Source: Neodiprion pinetum (taxonomy: Eukaryota > Arthropoda > Insecta > Hymenoptera > Diprionidae). Taken from it: a DNA stretch of 64,000 nt. This document shows positions 49,601-63,200 of the stretch, in pieces; within the stretch, counting starts at the first letter, position 1, and each line of letters begins with the position of its first letter. Position numbers and translations under genes: made by a program. The stretch is from positions 26,205,456 to 26,269,455 of the forward strand of contig NC_060233.1 of NCBI RefSeq assembly GCF_021155775.2. The letters run 5' to 3'. The notes below the pieces were generated by a model that searched no databases, was not told the origin of the DNA, and was given only the letters and a program-made list of their open reading frames with translations.

Positions 49601-52600
49601 ACTAATAATCAATAAAAACGTGATGTTTGATGGGAAAATTTTATTTCTAAACATTATCACCAAAGAAACATGAAATTATTTCATCGAGCCATCGTATGTG
49701 AAAATATGAATGTAAAGTATAGAAATACACGAAAACAAAATTGTCATCGGATTGGAATATGTACGGTTTCAAGCCTTACTCAATCTAATGGAAAAGAATC
49801 GTTCCATGACGTGTTCGAAACAGCGTTCACCACTAAACCTACCACGTCTGGATTTTACGCTGCGAATGACCTTCCGTGACGCTTCGCATTTAGCCAGGTT
49901 TGGAGATGCTAATTACTGGTGTTGTTTGTTGGGCGACAACGTGTATGTTCTTTAATTTCAGGTTCCAGGAAACCATTCGGATAAGATCCTCCTCACTTAC
50001 ACGAGTTCCGCGCTAAGTTTGTCAGTAGCTTCGCTCCTCGCTATATCCTCGAGTCCTAGGCTACGAGACGATATTAACGTTGTTTCTTACAATTTGCGGG
50101 GCAACAATTCGCGGGCGGCGTCTTGCGGCGCATGGTGCAGCTTAGCCCGCCGTAAATCTCACTTATTGCGTGGGACCAGAGCAAAACCAAGACGAGAGTA
50201 GAACGAGAGAAGTTGGTGCGATTTTGAAGTAAGGTGAGCAGAGGAGAGCCCTGCAAGCCCACGGAAGTCGCAATCAAGACTGACGTTCAGGGATTTAAAC
50301 GCGTGCAATTAAACCAGAAGTAATATGCCCTAGCCGCTGATAAATTACTTACTCCGAGACGTTTTTATCAGCATGCGGAAGACCCGGAGAATGAACGTGA
50401 CGATGAGCGAGAAGAGAGAAAATAAAAATGGCGCTGCGAGCGCAGTTATCTCGGAGGTGGGAGGCGACGGTTGCCTCACGGTTGCCACGAGATTTCTGGT
50501 TGAGATTTTCCCAATCTACTCTGGCTATTCAACCATTATACGCCGCGGAGGTGGGAACGAGAAAAATCTCGAACCTCTTGGATGGCTTCGCAAACCGATC
50601 CGTTTCCATCAGTCGGAATGACTTCAATCAAATGTTTCGATAATTGGTGGATCTTCTTGAGTCAGTCCGTCCGAGAAGCTAGGTAACATCGAGGATTTCC
50701 GGACCGTAACTGCGGTACACGAGTCTGATTATCAGGCGATACCTTCGTAATCGATTTTCTCCAAACAACGGTGGCGGTGGCGGGTGTTCAATCTGAGGTA
50801 ATTAATTCCTTGTTGTTTTCAGGTCAAAAGTTCCCGGCTCGATTACCAATCAACGTCTGACTAATGATAGACCAACGTCGAGTCCGGTCTTCCTCCAGTT
50901 ATTCTTCCGCCCCCGGTCGAGAGGACGGGGAAGCGCTACCGGCCAGAATCTCGTGATAAATGAAACTTAATGATACTAAAGCCAACCCCAGAGTCGAGGT
51001 ACCTGCCTCTTTGGGTCCAGGGGCTGGATCAGAGGCAATGAGGCAGGTAGATGTCACAGGTCGAAAGATTTTCGGAGGAACAGTGTGAGGTTACTTTGGC
51101 TAATGGAGGGGACAAACAGTGATTCTGTCACACTGAAATTCATTTTTCGTCATTGGAGTCCAATTTTTAAATAGATAAGAATAAATTCTTTATGGGAATG
51201 AATGTTCACTTAAGCTTTTTGAAACTCATTTAAATTAAGTTCTTACTTCTTGAAAAGTTCCAAGTTTGACGTTGGTCGTATTCAATTGATGGTCTGGTTA
51301 AATTTTCAGAAAAAAATTTCTTAATTGTGTAAACAGAGCAAATTGTAACCGTATTTTTGTTCTAAACGAAGAATTGCAGGAAATGTTGGATGTTCTTGCA
51401 CTCTTTCATTATTTTCGAATAAAGTTGAACTCTACCAAAAAGTGTGCGAAAGTTTCCTCAACTCACGCGATGGACACTTTTCTAATCGAATTAATGTGCG
51501 ATTTTAAATCTGAGAACGACGTGTTTTGCTGCATATAAAGATATCTGTTGAAACTATACTCCTATTCAACTTCGAAGATATTGAATGAATGCTTCATGCA
51601 TTGCGGTCTGAGACGGTAGTTTTAACGAAATATGCGATTTACAAAGTAGGACTGAGGTTCGAGTGACATGATTATGCAGGTAATAATATTCAACTGGTCA
51701 TACGGAGGACCGAAATATAGTAAAAAATCTGTCTCCATAGTTGGACAACGTCGTGCGTGGATATTTTTTGATATATTATTAAGATGTGGGATCTGCAATT
51801 AGGGTACCAAGGATGAAAAATGCTCCCGCTAACCGAAAATCTTTTGGCACATCAAGTAACCGCTTGTGCTATTTAACGGCACCATCATTTTCATAAATTT
51901 TAATCGATTCGATATAACCTTTGGCATTGTGTGCGAACACTGAGCTGATCCACTATCGTTTGCATGGTTCGTCCTTTGTAAAAAAATTTCGAACATGGCG
52001 GCCGTGCTATTCGCGAACATCGCCCGCGCGGCACCTTTTTCTTTTTCTGTTCGAACTTTATTAGCATCCTCTACACACGGATAGAGAGGTGAGTACAGGT
52101 ACAAAGTAGATTTACCCTCACACGTTGACTCGCGCGTATCTGAAAAGTTCACGTGTAAATTCTGACCAAGCAGCGAAACAGGGCGTATACTTTGCCTGGC
52201 GTAGTCCATTTCCATCTACCGGACAACAAGAACAAATAAACTATGCACGTCCAGACCTGGCGTAGGTGCTGCCCACCACCTTGCACTTTCTGCCTTTTCT
52301 CCTTCCCTTTCCTATTCGTCCCGCGGGATTTTAGACAGTGTTTTCTCATAAATTGAAAATGTCTTTTCTTCACCGCAGCTTTTTCTTTCCGTGTCATCTA
52401 ATCCCGGTTGATGCACGACGAATGATTGTTCATAGATTAACATGGACGTATATACGGGGCGGTGTACGCCAATGTCCAGCCTTGGATTCACAAAAACTGC
52501 AGCATAAGCGAGATTTTCGTTTTTCCAGACGTTTCAGGAGTGGTTCGATCGTATCTCGAAGCTCTTGAAACCAGAAGAACGTTGGTCACGAATTCACACT

Positions 52601-53790
52601 TTAAACGCCTCTCTACGAGCCTGAAATGGTACGACGAATTCACACTTTGAGGCCACTCCAGGTCATTGCTACGAACGGCACAGGATGTTTCAGGAAGGAT
52701 TGCGGAATATTAACTGAAATCGGAGGAAGAGTTACCGTCTCTTCTAATTCTTTTAAACTACTCGGACAAATATTTCATGACAATGGCCTGCTTTTTTCAA
52801 CCGATTCACGTTATAAGTTAATTATAATTATAGTCATTTTCCCATGGCTGAAAGAGACGCCGAAAAAGCTTATTTTGTACACACAACGATATTTGAATAT
52901 TATACCCAGATGACAGTATAAGCCAGGTACAGTGGAGACGTAAAGGAATTACGAGAGTTGCCGTATAAATGTGGGCGCCAGTCTAACTTAAGCCGGGGGC
53001 AGAGACGGGAACAGGGGTAGGGACGGGGGATAGAGAGGGTGGATTTCGCTTCTGCAAGGGGAACCCTTCTCTTATTAAAATATCTAACGTGATTACCGCA
53101 GACTTGGCAACTATAATAGACCGACTTGAAGTCGAGTTTGCGTAGGTTCCGTGACTGTAGACAGGAGAAGGACAGAGACTCATTGCGGTGCGGAATACGG
53201 AGTTCTCCGTGCTCTTTCCCGGGATATAGCACGGTGCGAGCACGAGGAGAGTGAAGAGCAGTTTCAGTTCACGGTTGATTATTACCACCGCCGACAGGGA
53301 TTGTTAACCATTTTGCATTAATTTCACTTTTGTCGGTACCCATCAACCGCTCCCCTCGCCCTCGCACTCGTCCCGCTGACGCTGTTCGTCAAACTTTGGT
53401 CGGTACGGGCGGTAGGTTTTACCCAGAGATAAATTTTACCCAGGAACGCACCAAGATCGACACCGTAATCCACAGGTGCGCGAAGTGTTTTCTCCACCGG
53501 TGCCGATTCTGGAAATGGTGGAGAATTTCCGTACAGAAATCTACGGCTATGGAGGAATCTGGGGGAAAAGAACCAAAGTTTGCAGCCCTTGGTCTGGGTA
53601 TACCTATAGATGCGGAATGACACGAAGGAACGGTAGCGGATAAAAGTTTCCGCGGTACCACGTCGCCTGCACAATAGCTAGTTACGGGACAATGTGCGGA
53701 CGGGATGGGCGAGGAAGGGGAACGGAATTTTGCCGAATTTAATTATGAAACGTCTTAGCTTTCGGAGCTGGAAACGACGGCCGAGACCCG

Positions 53791-53804
53791 TGTACACGTG
53801 TACA
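53791..53804. repeat. 14-base perfect palindrome with CACGTG core
   Basis: TGTACACGTGTACA equals its reverse complement and centres on the E-box CACGTG, the site type bound by bHLH factors. Function is not shown. Confidence 0.85.
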
Positions 53805-53902
53805 TGTGGCTACAAGAGAAATTGAATACAAACTAATTTATCTCACAATATCCTGCAGCGTTTCAGCGCTACACTTTATTCACTTTCTTATTTATTTCCA
53901 TA

Positions 53903-53920
53903 CCCCCCCTCCCCCCCCCC
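53903..53920 (+). repeat. C-rich run interrupted by one T
   Basis: Seven C, one T, ten C. Confidence 0.95.
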
Positions 53921-56900
53921 TGTCTTTTCTTTATGCTTCATTTTTTATTCTCATTGTTTCTCTTTTCAGTCGCTTTTATTCTCCCTCTCTCATCTCTGCG
54001 TACTCCTATATATTGTTGTGCCACATTGTAAGAAGGAAGGTTAACGTGGAAGATCTAGAGACGAAGATCTACGTTCTGTAACTATTCACTCTTGTCCAGT
54101 GAGACTGGAACCATTTTGGTGCACAATTTATTCCTTGAGGCAATTGTTTTTGGGGTGAGGTGGTGATTCTATCAACTTTTCGTCTTTCAACCGGGAAGGG
54201 CTCTAAAAGCCTCTTTCTTTCGCAGACGAGACGCTCCGGCAGGAGGAGAAAAAGGGCCCGCGAGGTGGTCGAGGTTGAGTCAACATAAATTATGTCCGTT
54301 TAATCGAATCCTTCGCGGAAGATTTATACAGACTTTATTGCAGCGACTTAGTCTCCAGCACCGTCGCTGCTCCGTCGTTTTGCCTATTACTGTCTCTTCC
54401 ATTTTGTCCTCACCCTACGGCATGTCGCCGGCGTCCAGTACACCGAATTCCGAAAACATGGTTCACGGTTTGAAACTTTTCAAAATCTCAACCCTCTCTT
54501 GGTATTTTAGATATTAGAGAAGATAAGACTTCAGGACTTTCGGCAGGTGTACAGTTGACACATTGTTTCCATTTTACTATGTATATCCGTGTACACTGAG
54601 TTGTGGAGTATTTCATAGGCTCATTTGGCAGGGGAAAAAAATTCTGCCAACAACGTCTTAAAGCTTAACTGTACCGAATTTGAGGAAGCAAAGAAGATCC
54701 ATCACCGCGTAAAGTAGGTCAGGATTAAATCGATTTCGGAATTTTAGTAGAACGATGAAGAAAAATGAAACCCACAGCGGAACCATCGCGAGGTGGTATC
54801 CCTGAATCTACTGGTCGACCGTGAAAGCCTAACAAAATTCCTTTCAAGCCAAAGCGTGCCTGGCTAAAGAGATGGGGTGTTTTACAGGGCAGTGAGTAAA
54901 AGAAAAAGAAGAGAATGAGGAAGGAAAAAATGGCGGTGGTTTTCGTTGAAAGCGGTAGTATCTAGTAGCCCGAGGTTGCCCCACGTTGGCGATGTAAGCA
55001 AGAACGCTGGGCAGAAGAACCCGCACCGCCGCCTTTTTGCACTATTCGCCAAAATGAAACACGCGAGGGATATACTCTATGGTTGCTTGCCTAGGAGGGT
55101 GCCGAGCAAAACACCGAAACCACCTACACCGCGTTATTCGGGAAAGACCTTTAGGTCACTCACCGAACGGGCTGAAGCGATCCGAAGTGTGTTTACGCGT
55201 ACGGAATACGACGACCTCAAGGTGTCCCTAATTGGCAAAATGTCTATTGTCCTCGAAATCCTCGTCAACCTGGCTATTTATGTATCACAGCGATAAGCCT
55301 GATATCAAAGATATGAAGTTCACTTCCGCCAACTGCTGCCCAGTTTTTGCTCTGCAGTACTAGGTATTTACAGCAAAAACTAACAAGCAACAAAAAAGAA
55401 AAAAAAGACATCAGTAAACTGGTATAGAATACTTTATATTTACTAGATACTTGGCGATACTGGATTGAGGAAGTTGATAGTTTTCTTGAAAATTACTATA
55501 ATTATGCACAGGCGTTTCTTCCAACTAGTTGGTGAAAATAACAGAGTGAAAATGTGAAAATAGCAAGCAGGTAGTATTTAAAGTAAACAAAACTCGGAAA
55601 AGCTGTTTTTAAACAAATTCAGCGAAGATCTAAATTTCACAGTGTATTTCGTGGCATTTGTACGCCAGGTGATCGGTTCCCGACAATGTTCGTGGATACA
55701 TACGTATACTTATGTAAGCACATAGGGGTTGGTTAGATATATCACGGGTTAGGTATACCTTAGCGTCGTTGGCGAATGCAGAGCGGGAGAGTAAGGGATT
55801 TGAGATATGCGGAAGGGTATCCATTGTCCCATTACCCGACCGAAATCGCGACGCTTACAATACGATTGTTTTAGGTCCTCGGTTTGGTCTTGAGCAAGCC
55901 TCTACCCTTCAAACTATTAAATTCGTTATTAATGTTACCGATGCGTTTGCTCACCCACAACCGTGCCCCCGTGATATTCTTGTAATTGCTTGGGAAAATA
56001 TAATTCCCTAACCGTTTGTCATACGGACAGACAGAGGCGGGAGGCTAAGAGTCTGCTGTTAAAATGCAGGATGGGGAAAAATAAATCAAGCTTTAGATCC
56101 AAGTGATCGGCAGATAGAGGCATTAGAATTCTATATTCCCATTGATCAGTCACCATACCATAATGTTGTACATTTCTATTCACTCCATAATTGGTATTTT
56201 ACAAGGTATAGCAAACATAAATATTGCCAAAACATGATGACTACGATTGAAACGTGGCGATCACGTGAACTGCACGTAACATATTAGTGGCAGTGGTGGG
56301 ATAATGGACGTATATCTGATAGTGGACACCAGGAAATAATAGTCAAAAGCTCTTCACGGAAAACGACTGAATGGCCCGTTGGTATAAGCCGTGTATCAAA
56401 GCGGTGGACATCCATTAGTAAGATTACTACGGGGTACTCAGAGTTGACGAGTAAGGTATAAAATGATAATATTTACACATCAATATAGCCTAATGAAATT
56501 GCTCGATAAGCATAACAAAGCTGCGCAGCGCTCCGGAGCTGGTTCCACAGGTCATTGGTATTAGTAAATCCCGGGCAGGTAAAGTTGCGGGCAAAGACGG
56601 TTTGAGTTTAAAAGCAAATCACTGACAAAAAGCGGGGCATCACCTTGGACGGACGAAATCTGTTACGTGTCAGTCTTAGGGAACAGCGAAGTGTTAGGCG
56701 AAAACCAATTTGCAAGATCACTATCGCAGCACTATGCGATGCCAGGCCAGGCATCGTAAGGTGATTGACGCACCGATTCACGAAGGCATTGCTTGGGTGG
56801 GCGCCACCTGTAAATTTACTTCCCCCCCCAGCCACATTCTCATCCGTTTTTGGTGAATTAATGCGATCATGGTCTAGCAAACCACAGTACAAGCTTGGAG

Positions 56901-59209
56901 ACCTTTGAGTTCAGGTCAGTTTTCATTTCTCACGTAAAAGATGCCTTTTGTAATTCCGGGAACACGTGTATTGAAATTCAATCTGAATTAAAATGCAGCA
57001 AAATTTTCCTTCCAAAAGTGTTCAAGGTACGTAACTTTTTAGTTTTAAGTCGTTCAATATTGCCAGAGTTGCTGGTAGAGTTCTGAAATCATGCGTGTGC
57101 GTTACGACTCTTACGAGAATGTTACTATGCTAGTTTCATCGATTGTTTCAGAAACTGCCTACTCACTACTTTTCTATCCAATGTTCAGTGTTTTAGATAT
57201 ACGATATCACGTCTGGTGGAGCAGTTAGGGCAGAAGCGATTGCCGCAGAGCAGTAGAAGAACCGAAAATTTTTAATAAAACCTTATGAACCTTCGTACGT
57301 AGGATACGGCGTGAAATGATAGCAGGGACAGGCTTGTGCGGCGTGGGAAGCTTGGCACGTACGCGGCCCACCGTGCCGGCATTATGAGTTGAGCTAAATC
57401 TTCAGTTGCCGATATCGCGCTCAGTAGCAGTGCTACGTTGCCACCCGGGTGAATGCGGAGTGCCGCCCGTTTACCCAGAGAATTGAGCTACGTTAGTCCT
57501 ATCACCGGGTGTCTAGGTTTAGGAGAAATAAGCTTAGAGGTTTCTGAAAGAAATAAACGCTTCTGCTGTCGCTTATGGATCGTTGCTCAAGACCAAGGTT
57601 CTGGTACGTTCTCCGAAAATACAAGAAAGATTCTGTGAATTGAGAAATTTGTTGTTTAATCTTCTTAGCGTTGATGACTTGTAGAGTTTCTGGTTTGTCT
57701 TACGGATCAAGCAGTCAACACGGGGTTTCTTGACAGTCCGAAAATAATGAAAATTAATCGCATGCACTGTATTGAGTCGCATGGTGAAAAGTGAGGGTAC
57801 AGCACGAGTGTACCATTACATGCTCGTAAAGTAAGCTTACCGGACAATCTTGGCTCTTATAAGCCAATAATACAATGAACTTTGAAGTTGATTTCTGTCT
57901 AGTTATACGACACCGACATATAAGATAGTCGAGACAAGCGTGACGTTGTATCAGTATTCACGGTTAATTTTATGGTTCACATTTTCAGCTGCCATGTAAC
58001 ATGTAATTGCAAAGCGATGGTTTACCAGGGTCGTCCTCGAATTTTCTATGATCATCGGTGTGTAATTGAAAAAAAGATGCGATGTTCGGTAACCCATCGG
58101 TCGCTGGTGGTGGCCGTCGGAAGAAGCCAAGTGATAATTCTCGGATGGCTCAAATGAAAATGAACTCTTTGCCGAACAGAGTGTCGGATGTTTCGGCCCC
58201 CCGAGTCACCCTGCCTATGCGGGCGGGTAGCTGGTAACGCGGGAGATTTTTCCCGTGAGACTTGGCCTCCGTTGGAAGGGGGTCCACTAAGTGATACGAA
58301 TGCGTTTGGGGCTTGTGGTTCCCCTAAACTATATTTAATGCCACGCCAAACCCTGCCTTCCCACCACCAGTTCTAGTGCTGCGCTTCGTATACTATATAC
58401 CAGCAGCTGCTTCCCGGGTTCAAAATGGTGGGTGCAGGATGGATCCGTGTCTGACGTATATCGGGATTAAATAAAAGAAATGGACTATTTTCTACCTCGC
58501 TCTGACGTCTTCGATTTTTCGATCAGTACCAGAAGCAAGGAATCTATCGGTAGCTCTACCAGCTCTATTAAAAGAGAAAAGGCTAACTAGAGCAGTAACG
58601 GAGGTTAGAAGAGAGAATGTTTGAGTGATATTCGAGAACCGGTGTGCATTGGTCTGTCAATTATATTGAAATGTTGAAATCTAATCGGCACAAAAACTGG
58701 TCAATTTACAAATGCCCGACGCCAGTGCAGATGATGGAAATCAATAGGGTTCTGAAAGACGACGATGTTATGTCTGATTGGAGGGTTTGGTTTACCCACG
58801 AGAGTATATTGTATCCTATTACATAGTGAAGATTAAGTCACACAGGGGAAGTAAAGGTGGGTAGACGTGAGGGGCAACCCGTTGCTCGCTTGAAAAGTGT
58901 CGGTCGCAGGCAGGCAGCCAGGGGTAACTTCACTGGAGAGTCTTGCAAAGTGGTGTTCTAGGAATTACGGCTCAAGTTTTACGCACGTAGTTTGCACGGA
59001 TAAGAGGGAGCAGGCTTTTGGCAAAAAGCGGATCCGGACACTGATGTGACGTCAGCTTAGCTGCGTCTAACTTCACCGCAGGGCCTCCTCAAGACAGTTG
59101 AACAGTCCTTCGGTCTTCTGGAGTATCCAAGGAGGGGCAATTATAATCTACCTTGAAACGCGTATTTTATTACCAGCTTGATGCCGTAGCGTTATTGATT
59201 ACTTATTTG

Positions 59210-59241
59210 ATCAAGTTTTAATCAAGTTTTAATCAAGTCTT
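59210..59241 (+). repeat. 11-base tandem repeat, about three copies
   Basis: The unit ATCAAGTTTTA occurs twice exactly and a third time as ATCAAGTCTT. Confidence 0.9.
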
Positions 59242-60212
59242 CGACGGTTAATTTCAATGGCCGAAAAAGGAGGAAAGGCGGAACTGGGTTATATCGAGCG
59301 GTTGTCAACGATACACGCGCGGAGATGGACAGCTCTGTGTTGTGTTTGTGTTTATCGAACCACATGTGTGTACAGGGACACTTATTATGGGGCAGCGTTT
59401 CGAGATTAAATCTCCGTCCAAGGGCCGGCTCAGGAAGTCCAGCCAAAATTGAATCTAGGTGATGATGTTGACCTGGGCGATTGTGTGCCATCAGAAATAA
59501 CGCTTCGATTACATTGCAACGCACTCAGTCTTTGTGTCAGGTAGTTTCACGCTATCAAACTTGAGTTAAATTAATGCAGCGTGGATGGATATGAGGTTAC
59601 ACAATTCTATATGATAAAGTTTTACAAATCATAGTTTCACTTCTGCAGACGAGTTATTGAAGCCTCATGTTTATGTGAACGTGAATCTTGAATTGCTCGT
59701 TAACTTTGTACTAAATTACAAGAAACGGGCTAATTTGACCTACCTCAAGCCGCTGTAAGATTGTCTGTCGCAACTTTGGGGATTGATTAAGCGGTGCAAG
59801 TTTTGCAAAGTCAGATTTCGTTACTGCGGGGGTAACATAAAAGACTCGCGTCTTTGCGCGACGCTACAGCTCGGACTACAAAGCTGAAAATTACGAAACC
59901 GTTTCACGTCACCGCATGGTCGTACAAATCCGCGGTGCTTTCGTAGCACATAGCATATACGGGCAAGGCAAAACTGTGCTCGTAACCCTTTCGCGGTTGG
60001 GCTTCACGTTGAATTATAAAGTCAAAACTGTGGGAGGAGATGAAATAAATGCGACTATTATACGCGGTTTGAAGCAGCCCTCCTCATTCCATTCCACGGT
60101 ATCCCATCCCGTTTCACCCCGCTGCACCGCTCCTCGACACACGATAAGTGTTTGAAATATTGAAAGCTGAAGCGTAGTCTCCCAACTACACCGACCAATA
60201 GTCGAAGGAGAG

Positions 60213-60235
60213 TAGCAGCAGCAGCAGTAGCAGTC
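60213..60235. repeat. Short CAG/CTG repeat
   Basis: Imperfect AGC/GTAGCAG units. On the minus strand they read as CTG/CTA leucine codons inside a short ATG frame (see findings). Confidence 0.85.
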
Positions 60236-63200
60236 GTACTAGCTCGAACATAATGCTGTCATTTATACGGGAAACTGCGGCCTCCCGTGGGTTCGATGGG
60301 TGGGGTCGAGGGTAGGATTGGGGGAGGAAGAGCACTTGATATGCGTAGCGAACTGCCTTCCGCCTGGCGTGATTGATACCAGGCTTGTCTCCGAATATTT
60401 CAGATCGGGAGCTCAGAAGTTCGCGGTGGAACTCGCACGTTACAAGCGAAATATCACGAATACATTCGAATGATAAGCCAACCCACGGCATGTACGTTAT
60501 ATGTTACATTAAAATAATCGCGTGAAATGTAGGTGCGGGACCAGTGTAAACACTTTCATAATTCGTGCGTAAAATTTTAACCAGATCACAAAGAGAATCT
60601 GGAATTGCGTTTTCGTTGCAATTATAAGCTGGGTAGTTATTGGTTGATTTTTTTTTTTTCGTAGATAGTTGACAATTCGGTAGCGATGCATTTGCAGCAG
60701 CGTGCAGCAGTGCGACCGAGAAAGGCGGATGTTGGGTGTTTGTCAGTCTCCAGGATTTGCGATGTGGTTTCGACCGAGGTTGGAAGAGCGAAGCCGAACG
60801 GAAAGAACGCCAGAAGCAGAACGAACGACGCGAAGGAGATTTTTGTCCCATTCTCGGCGGCGTTGGAAGCAACAGCAGCAGCGTCGTCTCGCTACTCTGC
60901 TCTGATACCCTGTGCATGACCATAGAAAAATACGGCTCTCCAAGGAGCACCTATATTCCAGCTGCTGCCGTCACTCGTCTACAATCATCCTCGCATCGGC
61001 TAGGTGGTGCCTTTGCTCGATTGTTATTTATCACACGTAGAATAGTCTGTCAAGTTATCCAGACGTGACACGTGGGTAGTTTTACATGCTGGCATACTAC
61101 TACGGCATGCTAATAATTCAACACCTTGCAACGAGTCGGTACATGCACGCATTAGTTCACAGCGTTACGTATCAAGCTGTCAAACATTACGTTCCGTACC
61201 GTCAAGTTTTACATGGACGTTGAGAGGAAGGCGAGTCTCGGATTTACTTTAATTGATATTTGAGGTCAATAAATGAAAGTTGTCTATGATCATCTGGTTG
61301 GTTTCTCAATACCGGCTACATAAGTGATGAAGAACTTGCACTTTTTGAGTAGTGAGGCATGTTTATGCACGCCTTCATTCATACAACCTTGAACATCAAT
61401 TCGAACTATAGAAGACTTATCCAATGATGTCGACAATAAAGTATTGAAATATCAAAAGTGAGAATTGCACAAAGATGCTCGTTACAAGACTCAGGACTTG
61501 TGGTATCTCAAGTTTATGGAGTACAGGCTACGCCTAGCTTTCTCAATGCAACAAAAGTTACATGTACATCCATCATATCTAACGTATTCACATTTTGTAT
61601 GGCAGGTAGTAGCAGTCCAGGTGTTTTATAAGGTGTCCTAGATTGTCACACCGTTTCGATTGCACAATATTCCGATTGGAATAGAGTTTAAACAGCAAAT
61701 AAATACATGCAGAGGATCCGTCTTTAAGTGCAAAATCATTTCCGCATGTAAAAATATGTTTTATCATGTTCTTCATTAATCACCGATTATTTATGATTTT
61801 TTTTTCGTCCAGATTATACGAGTGAAATGCGCTAAGAAATTTGAAATGCGAACTGTATCAAAGCAAAATAAGATTTAGTATCCAGGTGGAAATAAGAAAG
61901 CACTTGCGTGGGTAGAACTAACGTGAGTTCAGGGATGGTACTAGCTTTGAGAAAAAACATAAATCAGATTTTCTTCAGCAATTGGCACACCAGAATATAA
62001 CAGAAAATTTTCGATAAAGTTTTTCGTTTATAAAGAGTAGCAGGCGTATTTGGTCCTCTCGCATAATGTGCTCAATGAGATTTTCTTTGGCTGACGAAAA
62101 TCCTGGTATCAGAAGGGATTTATTATGTTGCCAGGCTGCATGTATTCCGTTGTAGATCGAAGACGCGTATATTGTCAAATGGTCCGGTTCGCGTTCAGAA
62201 ACTCGGTGGGAGTTTTCACAACGAACATATGTAAACCGATCATTTTTGTGGGGCTTTATTTAAAGCGGATCCCCATGTGTACCTTGGTGTCCAGAAACGC
62301 TACCACCCGGAGTGTCATTAGGTGCCTGCGGTTCGGTGTCAGGTTGTAAGGGTAGCTTTTATCCAGTTTAAAATTCCGTCTCTACGAGGAAATTCTTGCA
62401 GATATGAGAGCAGGTACCTGTTCTTAAATTATAAACGTAATCGAATCAGTCTAGCCCGCAGCTAGGGCATTATTGTCATTTGGCGGTCCCCCTCTGCCGG
62501 CTTTGTCCAATCAGCCCTTTGTTCCACAGTGTACCTAGCTTCCAACGAATTTTAAGACACTCAGCTACTCGGCGAGAACCTGGATTGCCAGCTCGAGCAC
62601 GTCACCAAAACGGTAATCGTAATCGGGCCTGGGTGAAAGCAAGCTATTTGGTAATTCTAGGAATTCTACCATCTACACGGTGCAAGTAAAAAGATGAAGC
62701 TGAAACTAGCAACCGGAGTTAGCAGCGAAACGTGTTGAACTTTAAAATGCAGTTCTCGGTCTTATCCTTGTAATTCTATAAAAGTATTGTGGGTTCAAGG
62801 TGTTGCTCAAAATTTTGATGTTGTGACTTATACAAATGAACATAAGAACGTTTGGCTGCTAATTCTGGCTGCTAGTTTCAGCCTTGTATTAAAAATTATA
62901 TGATTGGGGTAGAACAAAAGGGTGAAACGCGCAAATTAACTTGCTGGTAATGCAATCGATGTGGAATTTCGTGGAAAAAATTTGTGCTCAATCGAAACGT
63001 CACACACTAAATAGTGCAGAAACAAACTTAGGTAGTACGAGTTGACCTGAAAGTATGTCGCATACGGATTGTGACACGCTTCTTGTTCGCAGAAAATTTA
63101 ATCTTCTCAAATTACTACTTCTATTCAAAAGAGAACAGAAACTGATTTCTTTTCAATTCATGTATTATAAATTCTAGGTGCCATAGTCCAAAATTTATCC

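Larger units (their letters stand above)
41380..50201. other. Non-coding stretch with G-rich and GA-rich patches
   Basis: A quadruplex-type tract at 42095-42117, a TTAGG patch at 43643-43652, an ACATAT repeat at 45919-45940, a GA-rich patch at about 46015-46075 and a 13-base G run at 46602-46614. An acceptor followed by 79 open codons (49962-50201) is listed as a finding. No recognised gene. Confidence 0.4.

Noticed and set aside
60680..60950. Several overlapping open frames on both strands.
   Set aside because: All frames are open together because of GC and CAG-rich composition; no frame looks conserved or domain-like.
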